The notes: generated from the sequence alone by a model not told the origin. A DNA stretch of 29,156 bases from Bacillota bacterium (GCA_023454175.1 JAEXRW010000019.1:1-29156), one strand, 5' to 3'; positions 16,358 to 23,976 are shown, numbered from the stretch's first letter. Program-made: numbers and translations.

Positions 16358-17273
16358 CGCAAAATTCCGGCTGCATATCGACAAGATCCTGGAGGGCATG
16401 GACAAGAACGAGGAGGAGATCGCAAAACTCGAGGAATCCGTGCCCGACCTGTATATTGAGTGGCTGGACACGCCGCAGGATTTCCTGCAGGGGCGCACGC
16501 CCAACGCATACTTCTACGAGATGGACGCCAAGGGGCTGACCACCCTGCTGCAGGACTACATCGAAGCGGGCATGGAACTGCCCGAACCGCTGCTCAACGC
16601 CATCCCCACCAAAGGGGAGGAGGCAGCAAGGCTGCTGCTGAAGATGGCGGAAGAGGCGGATACACGCTTTACCGACGACGACATGAAGGAGCATATGCTG
16701 GTGGTCGCCATCGACATGCTGACCGAGATGGAGACGAACATCCACAAGCAGCTGTGCCTCGATATCATCGCCAAAATGCAGGGGCCGGACGAGCTTTCGG
16801 ATACGGCGGACGACGCGCTCTTTTTCATGGGCGAGGAAGAAGTGAAGGAACCGTTATTACAACTGCTCAACTCCACCGATAACGTGCACTGCGCGAGGTG
16901 CTGCGCCGACATCCTCTCGGAATTCCAGGATGAACGCATCTATCAAAAACTGGTGGACCTTTTCCACGAGGACAGGGAAGGAAGGGTGGTGCTGGCCTCC
17001 ATCCTGGGCAAATACGGGAACGACCTGGCCATCCCGGTCCTGCTGGAAGCATTGGACGATCCTGCATTGACATATTATGAGTATATGGCCATCAAAAACG
17101 CCGCGGAGGAACTGGGTGCAGACGGCATCCCCGAGATCCCGTTCGACGGGGACAAGGACTATGATAAGATGAAGGACATGAATGCTGACATCGATATCGT
17201 CCCCGAACAGCCACTGGAGGAAGCCGATAAAATGAAGGTGATAGACGATGGCGTTGACACTGGCATGGGTTAA
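16338..17273 (+). CDS. Acidic HEAT-like repeat protein
   Basis: 311 residues starting with GTG at 16338, with GAAGAAGGG upstream; it overlaps the TPR gene by 20 bp. The protein is strongly acidic and helical. Two or three HEAT-like units are visible: EEEVKEPLLQLLNSTDNVHCARCCADILSEFQ, DERIYQKLVDLFHEDREGRVVLASILGKYG and NDLAIPVLLEALDDPALTYYEYMAIKNAAEEL. The C-terminal ~40 residues are disordered-looking and acidic. No catalytic motif is seen. Its position between a TPR protein and an HD hydrolase suggests a protein-binding partner. No named family is recognised. Confidence 0.75.
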   Translation: MTPIDFDAKFRLHIDKILEGMDKNEEEIAKLEESVPDLYIEWLDTPQDFLQGRTPNAYFYEMDAKGLTTLLQDYIEAGMELPEPLLNAIPTKGEEAARLLLKMAEEADTRFTDDDMKEHMLVVAIDMLTEMETNIHKQLCLDIIAKMQGPDELSDTADDALFFMGEEEVKEPLLQLLNSTDNVHCARCCADILSEFQDERIYQKLVDLFHEDREGRVVLASILGKYGNDLAIPVLLEALDDPALTYYEYMAIKNAAEELGADGIPEIPFDGDKDYDKMKDMNADIDIVPEQPLEEADKMKVIDDGVDTGMG

Positions 17274-17973
17274 GGAAGACCCGGTCATTTCCGCCCTGGT
17301 AAACGCGTGCAACGACTGCCTGGAAAAGCTGGGCTATACCGAACACGGGCCGCGCCACGCAGGGTATGTAAGCCGGATGGCGGGGGAGATCCTGGAGAAG
17401 CTGGGGTACCCGGAGCGGATGACCGAACTGGCCCGCATCGCGGGGTGGGTGCATGACGTGGGAAACCTGCTCAACCGGCGAAACCACGGGGTGCATGGGG
17501 CCGTGCTGCTTTTCCCCATCCTGCGCGAAATGGGGATGGACATAGGGGAGGTCTGCATGGTCACCGCGGCGGTGGGACACCACGAGGAGGAGATCGGCTT
17601 CCCGGTGAACGAGATCGCGGCGGCCATCATCATCGCGGACAAGATCGACGCGCACCGGGCGCGGGTGCGGAAGGGCAAGTACGACTTCAACGACATCCAC
17701 GACCGCGTGAATTACTCCATCCGCAAGACGCACCTGATCGTGGACAGCGACAAAAAACTGATCCGCTATGAATTTGAGATGGATCCATCCAGCTCGGTGA
17801 TGGAATTCCTGAAGATCTATTTTACACGGATGGAAATATCGGAAAAGGCGGCCCTGGTACTGGGCTGCACCTTTGAGATCGTGGTCAACGGCATGCATAT
17901 CAACAACATCCCCCAGAACCTGCTCATCGACGAAACACGGCGGGAGCAGGAAGACGGGGGTATCACGCCATGA
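17248..17973 (+). CDS. HD-domain phosphohydrolase
   Basis: 241 residues. The HD superfamily metal ligands are readable: H37 (HGPRHAGYV), H69-D70 (WVHDVGN), H80/H83 (NHGVHGAVLL), H111/H112 (VGHHEEE) and D131/D134 (IADKIDAHR). The extra histidines suggest a two-metal centre, as in several HD enzymes that cleave phosphate esters of nucleotides. The substrate is unknown. The C-terminal ~90 residues form an extra domain (IRYEFEMDPSSSVMEFLKIYF...). It overlaps the HEAT-like gene by 26 bp and the next gene by ATGA, so it is translationally coupled to both. Confidence 0.85.
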   Translation: MALTLAWVKEDPVISALVNACNDCLEKLGYTEHGPRHAGYVSRMAGEILEKLGYPERMTELARIAGWVHDVGNLLNRRNHGVHGAVLLFPILREMGMDIGEVCMVTAAVGHHEEEIGFPVNEIAAAIIIADKIDAHRARVRKGKYDFNDIHDRVNYSIRKTHLIVDSDKKLIRYEFEMDPSSSVMEFLKIYFTRMEISEKAALVLGCTFEIVVNGMHINNIPQNLLIDETRREQEDGGITP

Positions 17974-19094
17974 AGGAAAACCCATTCACCAATATCCTCG
18001 CCACCTGCTCCTTCGGACTGGAAGGGGTACTGGCCGATGAACTGCGCACCCTCGGTATGGAGGACGTTTCCGCCAGCGACGCACGGGTGACATTCTCCGG
18101 CGGCTGGAACGAAGCTGCGAAGGCGAACATGCACCTGCGCACCGCGGACCGGGTGTACCTCGTACTCGGGCAATTTCCCGCGACCACCTTCGACGAGCTC
18201 TTTGAAGGGGTGCGCGCGCTGCCGTGGGAAACAATATTACGCAAGGATTCCGCTTTCCCTGTGCGGGGGAAGGCGGTGCACAGCAAGCTCTTCAGCGTAT
18301 CGGACGTGCAGTCCATCTCCAAGAAGGCCGTGGTGGAGCGGCTCAAGAAAGCCTACCATGTTGACTGGTTACAAGAGACCGGAGCATCGTATACCATCGA
18401 TATTGCACTGCTTAAGGATATCGCCACGGTATCCATCGACACCAGCGGGCAGGGATTAAATCGCAGGGGATACCGCACACAGGGCGTGGAGGCGCCGCTG
18501 CGGGAGAACCTGGCGGCGGGATTGATATTGCTTTCCCGGTGGAAGCATGACAGGCCGCTGCTGGACCCATTCTGCGGGTCGGGCACCATCGCGATCGAAG
18601 CGGCCATAATGGCCACCAACACCGCATCCGGGCTGCTGCGCTCCTTCGCGATGGAATCGTTCACACAATCGGACCCGGTGTACTGGAAGCAACTTCGCGC
18701 CGAAGCAAAGAGCCTCGTCCTACCGGACAAGCCCATCATCCACGCATCGGACAGCGACCCCGACGCCATCTCCATAGCGCGGCAAAACGCGAAGCGGGCG
18801 GGGGTGACGGACAAGATCCAATTCAGCGTTGCACCTGTTTTAACCGTTAAACCCGTGGGAGAGGGCGGGACCATCGTGACCAATCCGCCGTACGGGGAGC
18901 GGATGGGGGACCTGAAAGAAGTCCACAAGGCATGCAAGGGGCTGGGGGAACTTTACCGGGAGGCAAGTGGGTGGCAGTGCTGCGCGATCTCCGCTTTCCC
19001 CGAGTTTGAGCGGTGGTTCGGGAAGCGGGCGGACAAAAAACGGAAACTGTACAACGGGAACATGAAGTGCGATTACTATATGTACTTTAAATAA
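17970..19094 (+). CDS. THUMP-domain RNA N2-guanine methyltransferase (RlmL/YpsC-type)
   Basis: 374 residues. The N-terminal ~160 residues match the ferredoxin-like plus THUMP RNA-binding part (ATCSFGLEGVLADELRTLG, MHLRTADRVYLVLGQF). The catalytic half carries GLNRRGYRTQGVEAPLRENLAAGLILLS (162-189), SAM motif DPFCGSGTIAIEAA (199-212), acidic DSDPDAI (261-267) and the NPPY motif TNPPYGER (304-311). These are the signatures of UPF0020 enzymes that modify guanine in rRNA or tRNA. B. subtilis YpsC and E. coli RlmL are relatives; the exact base is not known here. It is the last gene of the TPR operon. Confidence 0.9.
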   Translation: MKENPFTNILATCSFGLEGVLADELRTLGMEDVSASDARVTFSGGWNEAAKANMHLRTADRVYLVLGQFPATTFDELFEGVRALPWETILRKDSAFPVRGKAVHSKLFSVSDVQSISKKAVVERLKKAYHVDWLQETGASYTIDIALLKDIATVSIDTSGQGLNRRGYRTQGVEAPLRENLAAGLILLSRWKHDRPLLDPFCGSGTIAIEAAIMATNTASGLLRSFAMESFTQSDPVYWKQLRAEAKSLVLPDKPIIHASDSDPDAISIARQNAKRAGVTDKIQFSVAPVLTVKPVGEGGTIVTNPPYGERMGDLKEVHKACKGLGELYREASGWQCCAISAFPEFERWFGKRADKKRKLYNGNMKCDYYMYFK

Positions 19095-19170
19095 TTAAGA
19101 ATTAAGAGTTAAGAAATAAGAATTGTGGTGAGCCCTGCGGGGGAAATTATATGGCCCTGCGGGGGTCTGT
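19095..19170. repeat. Heptamer array and CCTGCGGGGG units
   Basis: AATTAAGAATTAAGAGTTAAG-type units (19095-19127) follow the methyltransferase stop directly. Two copies of CCCTGCGGGGG follow at 19135-19145 and 19155-19165. This is the same order of parts as in the 9903-10160 island. Confidence 0.55.
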
Positions 19171-19223
19171 GTCGTAACAGATGGACTTAACTTCCTTGCC
19201 TCCCTCCGAGAGGGAGTGTGGTA

Positions 19224-19246
19224 AAAGCGGCCCACTGGGCCGCTTT
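19224..19246 (+). terminator. Perfect 10-bp hairpin ahead of the DUF559 gene
   Basis: AAAGCGGCCC (19224-19233), loop ACT, GGGCCGCTTT (19237-19246). It ends in only three T and lies 17 bp before the DUF559 start, next to its ribosome binding site. It could be a terminator for the upstream operon or a leader structure that controls translation. Confidence 0.4.
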
Positions 19247-19263
19247 CCGGAAGGAGTTCTTTC

Positions 19264-19674
19264 ATGCCTATTGAATACAGCGGAAATCTGATACAATATG
19301 CAAAAGATTTGAGAAAGAGGCAGACACCGCAAGAAAAGAGGCTCTGGTATAATTTCCTGGCGAAATATCCTGTAAGGTTCCAACGGCAAAAAGTGATTGA
19401 TAATTATATTGCAGACTTTTTCTGTGCGCATGCAAAGCTAATTATTGAGTTGGATGGCGGCGGCCATTATACAAAAGAACAGATCGAGTATGATGAGAAA
19501 CGAACGCGTATATTTGAACAACATGGCCTCCTTGTGATACGCTTCACAAATCTGGATATTGACCGGAAATTCTATAGTGTTTGCACTGAAATAGAGAAGC
19601 AAGTTCGAGAAAGACTTGATTCACTCCCCCAGTCACCAAGCGACCCTTATATTAGGGGTGGTCGCTTTGGGTGA
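19264..19674 (+). CDS. DUF559 / Vsr-like endonuclease-fold protein
   Basis: 136 residues. The region 12-115 fits the DUF559 family, which has a PD-(D/E)xK nuclease-like fold: LRKRQTPQEKRLWYNFL, then D51 in YIADFFC, E62 and D64 in IIELDGGGH with H68, and the strand LLVIRFTNLDI. These are the positions expected to bind metal, so a DNA-cleaving or repair role is possible but unproven for the family. GGAAGGAG precedes the ATG. The last ~18 residues (after residue 118) are encoded by the palindromic repeat at the cassette end and are probably not part of the conserved fold. The base composition is more AT-rich than in the flanking operon genes, consistent with acquisition. Confidence 0.85.
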   Translation: MPIEYSGNLIQYAKDLRKRQTPQEKRLWYNFLAKYPVRFQRQKVIDNYIADFFCAHAKLIIELDGGGHYTKEQIEYDEKRTRIFEQHGLLVIRFTNLDIDRKFYSVCTEIEKQVRERLDSLPQSPSDPYIRGGRFG

Positions 19675-19826
19675 CAGCCCCCTCTCGGAGGGAGCCAAGG
19701 ATAATTGGTGATTAATCATACCATGAGGGATCCATCAAAGCAGTAAAATAGATGAGGAAGCATAGGGGAGACTTGATTCATTCCCATAGTTATAATTGGT
19801 GAATGTTCCTTCAATCGCCTAGCCTC

Positions 19827-19869
19827 GACAGCCCCACTCATAACGCGAGTGCGCGCCGAGGGAGCCAAG
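19827..19869. repeat. Partial copy of the cassette-end repeat
   Basis: GACAGCCCC (19827-19835) and GAGGGAGCCAAG (19858-19869) are shared with the right end of the DUF559 cassette, with a different centre between them (CACTCATAACGCGAGTG, itself a small palindrome). The bases 19702-19826 show no gene. Confidence 0.5.
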
Positions 19870-19967
19870 ATTGGGCTTTACTGACAGCATACAGCGCGTG
19901 GCGGAGGCCGCGCCGGCCTACCGGCATGAAAACATCCAGATAAAAGGAATTATGTATTATCCGTTTC

Positions 19968-19976
19968 TGTTATACT
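19968..19976 (+). promoter_or_regulatory. Extended -10 promoter and leader hairpin of the acyltransferase gene
   Basis: TGT TATACT (19968-19976) is an extended -10. Just downstream GATAGTGA (19988-19995) and TCACTATC (20015-20022) form a perfect 8-bp hairpin that ends right before the GGGGG ribosome binding site of TTG 20036. This makes the upstream in-frame starts at 19871 and 19952 less likely. Confidence 0.45.
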
Positions 19977-20035
19977 ATCAAAAAGTGGATAGTGATGACG
20001 GATCGACTTCATCCTCACTATCAAACGGGGGAATC

Positions 20036-21277
20036 TTGAAAAAAAGAAGAAAAACCGGCAGCGCTGTAAAAAAGCCCAATGCATTTTTGTATTTCGGCAT
20101 CGCTCCATTATTCAAGCTTTATTACCGTTTGGTCTATCACCATACGGTGGATAAATCCGCGCTTTTCGGCCTCGCTCCGCCTTACCTGGTAGTGGCCGGC
20201 CACAGCAGCTGGCTGGATTATATGATCGCCAGCGTCAGCATGTTCCCGGTACGGATGAACTTTGTAGGCGCATATAATTTCTTTCGTGACAGACTCCTGA
20301 AATCCGTTTTTACGTTCATGGGCGTGATCCCGAGACGACAGTTCACCCGTGATATCAGCTCCATCAAGAAGATGAAATACTGTATCGACCAGGGACGGGT
20401 CGTGGCCCTTTTCCCGCATGGCTGCCTTTCCAACGAGGGAAGGCCCGGCGGGTATGCTGTGGCTGAGGTGGCCAAACTGGTCAGGCTCCTGAATGTACCG
20501 GTCGCAGCGCTGAAAACCAACGGGGGCTACCTGACCCGGCCCCGGTGGTCCAAAAAGCCCCGGTATGGCAGGCTGGAAACAAGCATAACGCCAATACTCA
20601 CAGTGCGCGAAATCGGGGAGATGTCCAACGAAGCAATCTATCAGCGCCTGATGGACACCATAAAATTCGACGATTACAAATGGCAGAGAGAAAGAATGAT
20701 ACCATACCGAAGCAGAGGCGCTGCCGAGGGTGTGGAATATGTGCTGTACAAGTGCCCCAAATGCCTGCGTGAATTCACCCTGCGCTCAGCAGGCAACCGG
20801 ATGTTTTGCCAGGCGTGCGGCAACGCGGTGCACATGAACCGGTATTTGCTCTTTGATCCCGAAGCGCCGGATACCGTCTTTTTTGACGGAATAGACCGGT
20901 GGTACGATTTTCAAAGATCATGCCTGGAAGAAGAAATCCAAAACCACGCGTTTCAGTTGACTGCAAAGACCGAGCTGAAATTTGCCGAGCCAGGGAAGTA
21001 CGGATACCAACACCAAGGCTACGGCCGGCTATGCCTGACAAGAGACGCCATCGTATACACCGGCACTATAAAGGGCGGGGAATCCGAGATCGTGCTGCCC
21101 ATGAAATGCATACCCATGATACCCTTCGCGGCGGGTGAATATATCGAGGTAGCCACGGGAGAAGAGATAAACCGTTTTATCCTGGAGGACCGCCGGCAGA
21201 TGATCAAATGGGTGATGGCCGTGAGGCAGATCCGGGACAGATATTTTGAAGGAGGTCATAAACCGGAAGGCGCATAA
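20036..21277 (+). CDS. PlsC-type acyltransferase with zinc ribbon and C-terminal beta domain
   Basis: 413 residues from TTG 20036 (GGGGG 4-5 nt upstream); the open frame continues to 19871, and ATG 19952 with AAGGA is a second choice. The acyltransferase half shows H56-x4-D61 (HSSWLD), a Phe-Pro-His-Gly variant of the FPEG motif (126-129) with SNEGRP after it, and basic helices for membrane contact. Such enzymes transfer fatty acyl groups to lysophosphatidate or similar lipids. A four-cysteine zinc ribbon (C240-x2-C243, C258-x2-C261) and a beta-rich C-terminal domain (GRLCLTRDAIVYTGTIKGGESEIVLP...) follow, the latter looking PH/GRAM-like. This three-part architecture is unusual for PlsC. It is monocistronic, with no lipid gene beside it. 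Confidence 0.85.
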   Translation: MKKRRKTGSAVKKPNAFLYFGIAPLFKLYYRLVYHHTVDKSALFGLAPPYLVVAGHSSWLDYMIASVSMFPVRMNFVGAYNFFRDRLLKSVFTFMGVIPRRQFTRDISSIKKMKYCIDQGRVVALFPHGCLSNEGRPGGYAVAEVAKLVRLLNVPVAALKTNGGYLTRPRWSKKPRYGRLETSITPILTVREIGEMSNEAIYQRLMDTIKFDDYKWQRERMIPYRSRGAAEGVEYVLYKCPKCLREFTLRSAGNRMFCQACGNAVHMNRYLLFDPEAPDTVFFDGIDRWYDFQRSCLEEEIQNHAFQLTAKTELKFAEPGKYGYQHQGYGRLCLTRDAIVYTGTIKGGESEIVLPMKCIPMIPFAAGEYIEVATGEEINRFILEDRRQMIKWVMAVRQIRDRYFEGGHKPEGA

Positions 21278-21541
21278 AGGCATCCCCAGGTGAACTTCCC
21301 ATGCGGAGACCTTTACGGCGTAGGCACCTTCTCCCGGACTTTTCCCCGGTATCCATATCTGAACCTTATCGCCGGGGGTGAAAAAAAACGGGCTTAGGTT
21401 TCATTTCTTCCTATCCTTTCAGCATGGGGGTCAAAGCAGATACAACTGGATCAATTGTACACATAACGGCAGAAGGTATATTCCATCTTGGAAAGGCTAT
21501 CCAATGAAGACAGCGCATTTGCGTATTTGCAGCGGATACTA
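21278..21541. other. Intergenic region without a gene
   Basis: The in-frame extension of the adenosylhomocysteinase ORF back to 21378 is not family-like and lies upstream of its promoter. A stem CCCCGG (21354-21359) / CCGGGG (21372-21377) is flanked by T on the left and A on the right. Nothing else is recognised. Confidence 0.4.
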
Positions 21542-21550
21542 TGGTATAAT
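21542..21550 (+). promoter_or_regulatory. Extended -10 promoter of the adenosylhomocysteinase gene
   Basis: TGG TATAAT, identical to the box at 14526-14534, with no evident -35. It gives a ~50-nt leader, too short for a known SAH riboswitch. Confidence 0.55.
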
Positions 21551-21605
21551 GAACTATAAAAGAGCTGATACGATTTTTCGGTCATTACAGAAGGAGAAGA
21601 CGTTT

Positions 21606-22841
21606 ATGAGCAGAATACGGGATATTTCGCTGGCCCCCATCGGCAAGGAAAAAATGGAATGGGCGTGGCAGTATATGAAGATACTGCACCAAATCCAAAA
21701 GGAAGTGGAGGCCACCAAACCATTAAAAGGCATGGACGTGACGGTATCCATCCACATCGAAGCCAAGACGGCGAACCTGTGCAGGGTGCTGCGTTCAGCC
21801 GGGGCGCACGTGGTACTCACGGGGTGCAACCCGCTCTCCACGCAGGACGCGGTGGCGGCGGCGCTGGTGGCGGACGGATTTGACGTATACGCCTGGCACG
21901 CGGCGACGCCGGAGGAATATGACTCCCACATCGAGGAGGCGCTCTCCCAGAAGCCGCATGTGATCATCGACGACGGCGGGGACCTGGTGGCGATGCTGCA
22001 CGGGAAACGGAAGGACCTGGCCGAACGGCTGATCGGCGGGAGCGAGGAGACGACCACGGGCGTGATGCGGCTGCGCATCAAGGATAAGAACGGGGAGCTT
22101 CGCTTCCCGATGTTCGCGGTGAACGACGCGCGGTGCAAGCACCTCTTCGATAACCGGTACGGCACGGGGCAGTCCAGCTGGGACGCCATCATGCGGAACA
22201 CCAACATGGTGATCGCGGGGAAAAACGTGTGCGTGGCGGGGTACGGCATGTGCGGGCGCGGGGTGGCGCAGAAGGCGCACGGGCTGGGGGCAAGGGTATT
22301 TGTATGCGAGACGGACCCGGTGCGGGCACTGGAAGCGGCGATGGACGGATACTTCGCGGTGCCGATGGGGGAGGCCGCGAAGGTATGCGATATCTTCGTG
22401 ACCGTTACAGGCTGCAGGGACATCATCCGCAAGGAGCACTTCGAGGTGATGAAGGACGGCGTGCTGCTGGCCAACGCCGGGCATTTTGACGTGGAGATCA
22501 ACAAGGTGGACCTCAAGGCCATGTCCAAAGAAATTGTCCGCAAAAGGGACAACATCGAAGGGTATGTATTGCACGACGGGCGGACGCTGAACCTGATCGG
22601 CGAAGGCAGGCTGGTGAACCTGGCGGCGGGGGACGGGCACCCTATCGAGATCATGGACATGAGCTTTGGGCTGCAGGTACTCTCCGTACTGCACATGGCG
22701 GAACACGGCAAGGAACTGGCGAACAAGGTATACAACGTGCCAAAGGAACTGGACGACAAGGTGGCGCGGCTGGCCCTTTCTGCGATGGGGGCGGGAGTGG
22801 ACGAACTGACGCCGGAGCAGGAACGGTATATACATGGATAA
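21606..22841 (+). CDS. ahcY: Adenosylhomocysteinase
   Basis: 411 residues, the short form of the enzyme (the ~40-residue insert of eukaryotic and many proteobacterial forms appears absent). It splits S-adenosylhomocysteine into adenosine and homocysteine, relieving product inhibition of methyltransferases. Family motifs include VSIHIEAKTANL near the N-terminus, EETTTGV with RLRIKDKNGELRFPMFAVND, the NAD-binding GYGMCGRGVAQKAHGLGARV, and the late NLAAGDGHPIEIMDMSF. The start at ATG 21606 (MSRIRDISLAPIGKEK) is supported by AAGGAG upstream and by the usual family N-terminus; longer in-frame starts cross the promoter. A cytoplasmic NAD-containing enzyme. Two methyltransferase genes elsewhere in the window would make its substrate. 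Confidence 0.95.
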   Translation: MSRIRDISLAPIGKEKMEWAWQYMKILHQIQKEVEATKPLKGMDVTVSIHIEAKTANLCRVLRSAGAHVVLTGCNPLSTQDAVAAALVADGFDVYAWHAATPEEYDSHIEEALSQKPHVIIDDGGDLVAMLHGKRKDLAERLIGGSEETTTGVMRLRIKDKNGELRFPMFAVNDARCKHLFDNRYGTGQSSWDAIMRNTNMVIAGKNVCVAGYGMCGRGVAQKAHGLGARVFVCETDPVRALEAAMDGYFAVPMGEAAKVCDIFVTVTGCRDIIRKEHFEVMKDGVLLANAGHFDVEINKVDLKAMSKEIVRKRDNIEGYVLHDGRTLNLIGEGRLVNLAAGDGHPIEIMDMSFGLQVLSVLHMAEHGKELANKVYNVPKELDDKVARLALSAMGAGVDELTPEQERYIHG

Positions 22842-22851
22842 CCTTTTCCAT

Positions 22852-22985
22852 GGGGAACCTGGGCGGTTCCCCCTAGATACCTCGCTGCACACTACGTGTG
22901 CGGCCGCCCCTCCGCCTTTAAGGTATGCCACGCTCAGCTACGAACGCTCCACAGGAGCATTCGTTATACGCTTCGCGCATACACG
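22852..22985. repeat. Cluster of intergenic palindromes
   Basis: Consecutive hairpins: GGGGAACC/GGTTCCCC (22852-22872), GCACAC TAC GTGTGC (around 22887-22901) nested within ATACC ... GGTAT, CGCTCC/GGAGC (around 22948), and TATACGC/GCGCATA (around 22974). No reading frame fits. They resemble an extragenic palindromic element, but only one copy is visible here. Confidence 0.45.
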
Positions 22986-23033
22986 CCGCAACTCGGCATG
23001 ATCTTGATAATTACTAAATAGAGAGCTTTGACG

Positions 23034-23078
23034 GTAAAACGCCCCTCACTGGTGAACAGGGAGGGGCACTTGTTTTAC
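23034..23078. terminator. Shared terminator between ahcY and the molybdopterin lipoprotein gene
   Basis: GTAAAAC (23034-23040) with GTTTTAC (23072-23078), and GCCCCTC (23041-23047) with GAGGGGC (23061-23067), form a long interrupted stem between convergent genes. Confidence 0.75.
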
Positions 23079-23083
23079 GGTTG

Positions 23084-23734
23084 TTACTTTTCCAGGACTT
23101 CGGCGCCGTTGTCGTAGCCATTGGATTCCCAGTACCCCCGGTAATTCGGGTCATCCGACAGCGTTATTTTATCCACCCAGCGGCACCACTTGTAGCCCAG
23201 CTTATCTACCGCCACCACGATGAAAGGGTAGCCCATTTCGGGCGGGAGGGGGAGGCCGTTGGCGTCATAGGCCAGGATGAGGCCCCGTTTGGTCACGGTG
23301 TCCAGGGGAAGGGACGTGGTATAGCCGTCCACTGCGTGAAAGATCACCGTATTCGCCGTATCCTTCACACCGGCGAGGGCCATGATATCCTCCAGCAGGG
23401 AACCTTTCCACAGGACGGTGGCCGTCCAGCCTTCCACGCAGTGCAGGGTGACCTTTTGTTCATACGGCGTGAGTTTTTTCACATCATTGTATTTCAGCGT
23501 GACGGGCTGATCCACCAGGCCATCCACCTTCAATTCATACTCTGCAATATCCACGTGCTGGACGCCCGCAATGGAATTATCACGGGGGCCGATGGCGGGG
23601 TCCAGGCGTGCGCCCTTATACTCCCGCACTTCGCCTTCGCGGTATCGCAACTCCGTCGCGCCTGAAACGCTGTCAGGCGCCGTACAGCCAACCAGAAACA
23701 GCAGCAACAGGGGAAATATCAGAAGCTTTTTCAT
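23084..23734 (-). CDS. Molybdopterin-binding lipoprotein of the sulfite oxidase fold
   Basis: 216 residues from ATG 23734, chosen because GGAGGT (23745-23750) is correctly placed; the open frame continues to a TTG at 23752. A lipobox LVGC with Cys17 follows a Leu/Phe-rich leader, so it is exported and membrane-anchored. The rest matches the oxidoreductase molybdopterin-binding domain (PF00174): ELKVDGLVDQPVTLKYNDVKKL, Cys99 in TLHCVEGW (the likely Mo ligand), VLWKGSLLEDIMALAGV, and LAYDANGLPLPPEMGYPFIVV with a WV-x-KI ending. Relatives include MsrP (methionine sulfoxide repair) and sulfite oxidases. No partner heme protein or cofactor gene is adjacent, so its substrate and electron partner are unknown. 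Confidence 0.88.
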   Translation of the reverse strand: MKKLLIFPLLLLFLVGCTAPDSVSGATELRYREGEVREYKGARLDPAIGPRDNSIAGVQHVDIAEYELKVDGLVDQPVTLKYNDVKKLTPYEQKVTLHCVEGWTATVLWKGSLLEDIMALAGVKDTANTVIFHAVDGYTTSLPLDTVTKRGLILAYDANGLPLPPEMGYPFIVVAVDKLGYKWCRWVDKITLSDDPNYRGYWESNGYDNGAEVLEK

Positions 23735-23917
23735 CCGGAACGCCACCTCCAAACCTATTTAATCATATATAAACCGTTCAAAAGGGCCTGAGACAGGCCA
23801 AAATACACAGTCAAAAGACCAAAATACAAATAAAACCACAGTGAGAGGGAAATGAGAGCGCCGTGAGAGCGTGAAGTGGTATTTTTATCCTGAGACAGAA
23901 TCACCTCCATCTTACGA

Positions 23918-23946
23918 CACAGAATCCAGTTAACTGACATATTACA
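23918..23946 (+). promoter_or_regulatory. Possible sporulation (sigma-K-like) promoter of the Cys/Pro repeat gene
   Basis: CACA (23918-23921), 16 bp, then CATATTACA (23938-23946). It resembles CATATTGTA and CATATTATA, found before two Cys-rich genes nearby, but the final TA is CA here. It lies about 30 nt from the start codon. Inferred from B. subtilis sigma-K consensus (AC, 16-17 bp, CATAnnnTA). The stretch 23753-23917 holds no gene. Confidence 0.35.
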
Positions 23947-23976
23947 TAGCCAACGAGACGCCAGGAGGAAGAACAA

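Larger units (their letters stand above)
19193..19701. mobile_element. Putative DUF559 cassette bounded by 24-bp inverted repeats
   Basis: The 24-bp segment at 19193-19216 matches the reverse complement of 19678-19701 at 22 of 24 positions (core CTCCCTCCGAGAGGG). The 509-bp interval holds only the DUF559 gene, a terminator-like hairpin and an internal palindrome (19632-19675, GTCACC...GGTGAC). No transposase and no clear target duplication are seen. A partial copy of the right end (GACAGCCCC ... GAGGGAGCCAAG) lies at 19827-19869. A non-autonomous mobile unit is inferred. Confidence 0.5.

Noticed and set aside
21278..21605. SAH or SAM riboswitch before ahcY
   Set aside because: The likely promoter at 21542 leaves only ~50 nt of leader, and no pseudoknot pattern is recognised.
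21554..22931. Two long minus-strand ORFs over ahcY (401 and 378 residues)
   Set aside because: Both are shadows of the clearly conserved adenosylhomocysteinase gene.
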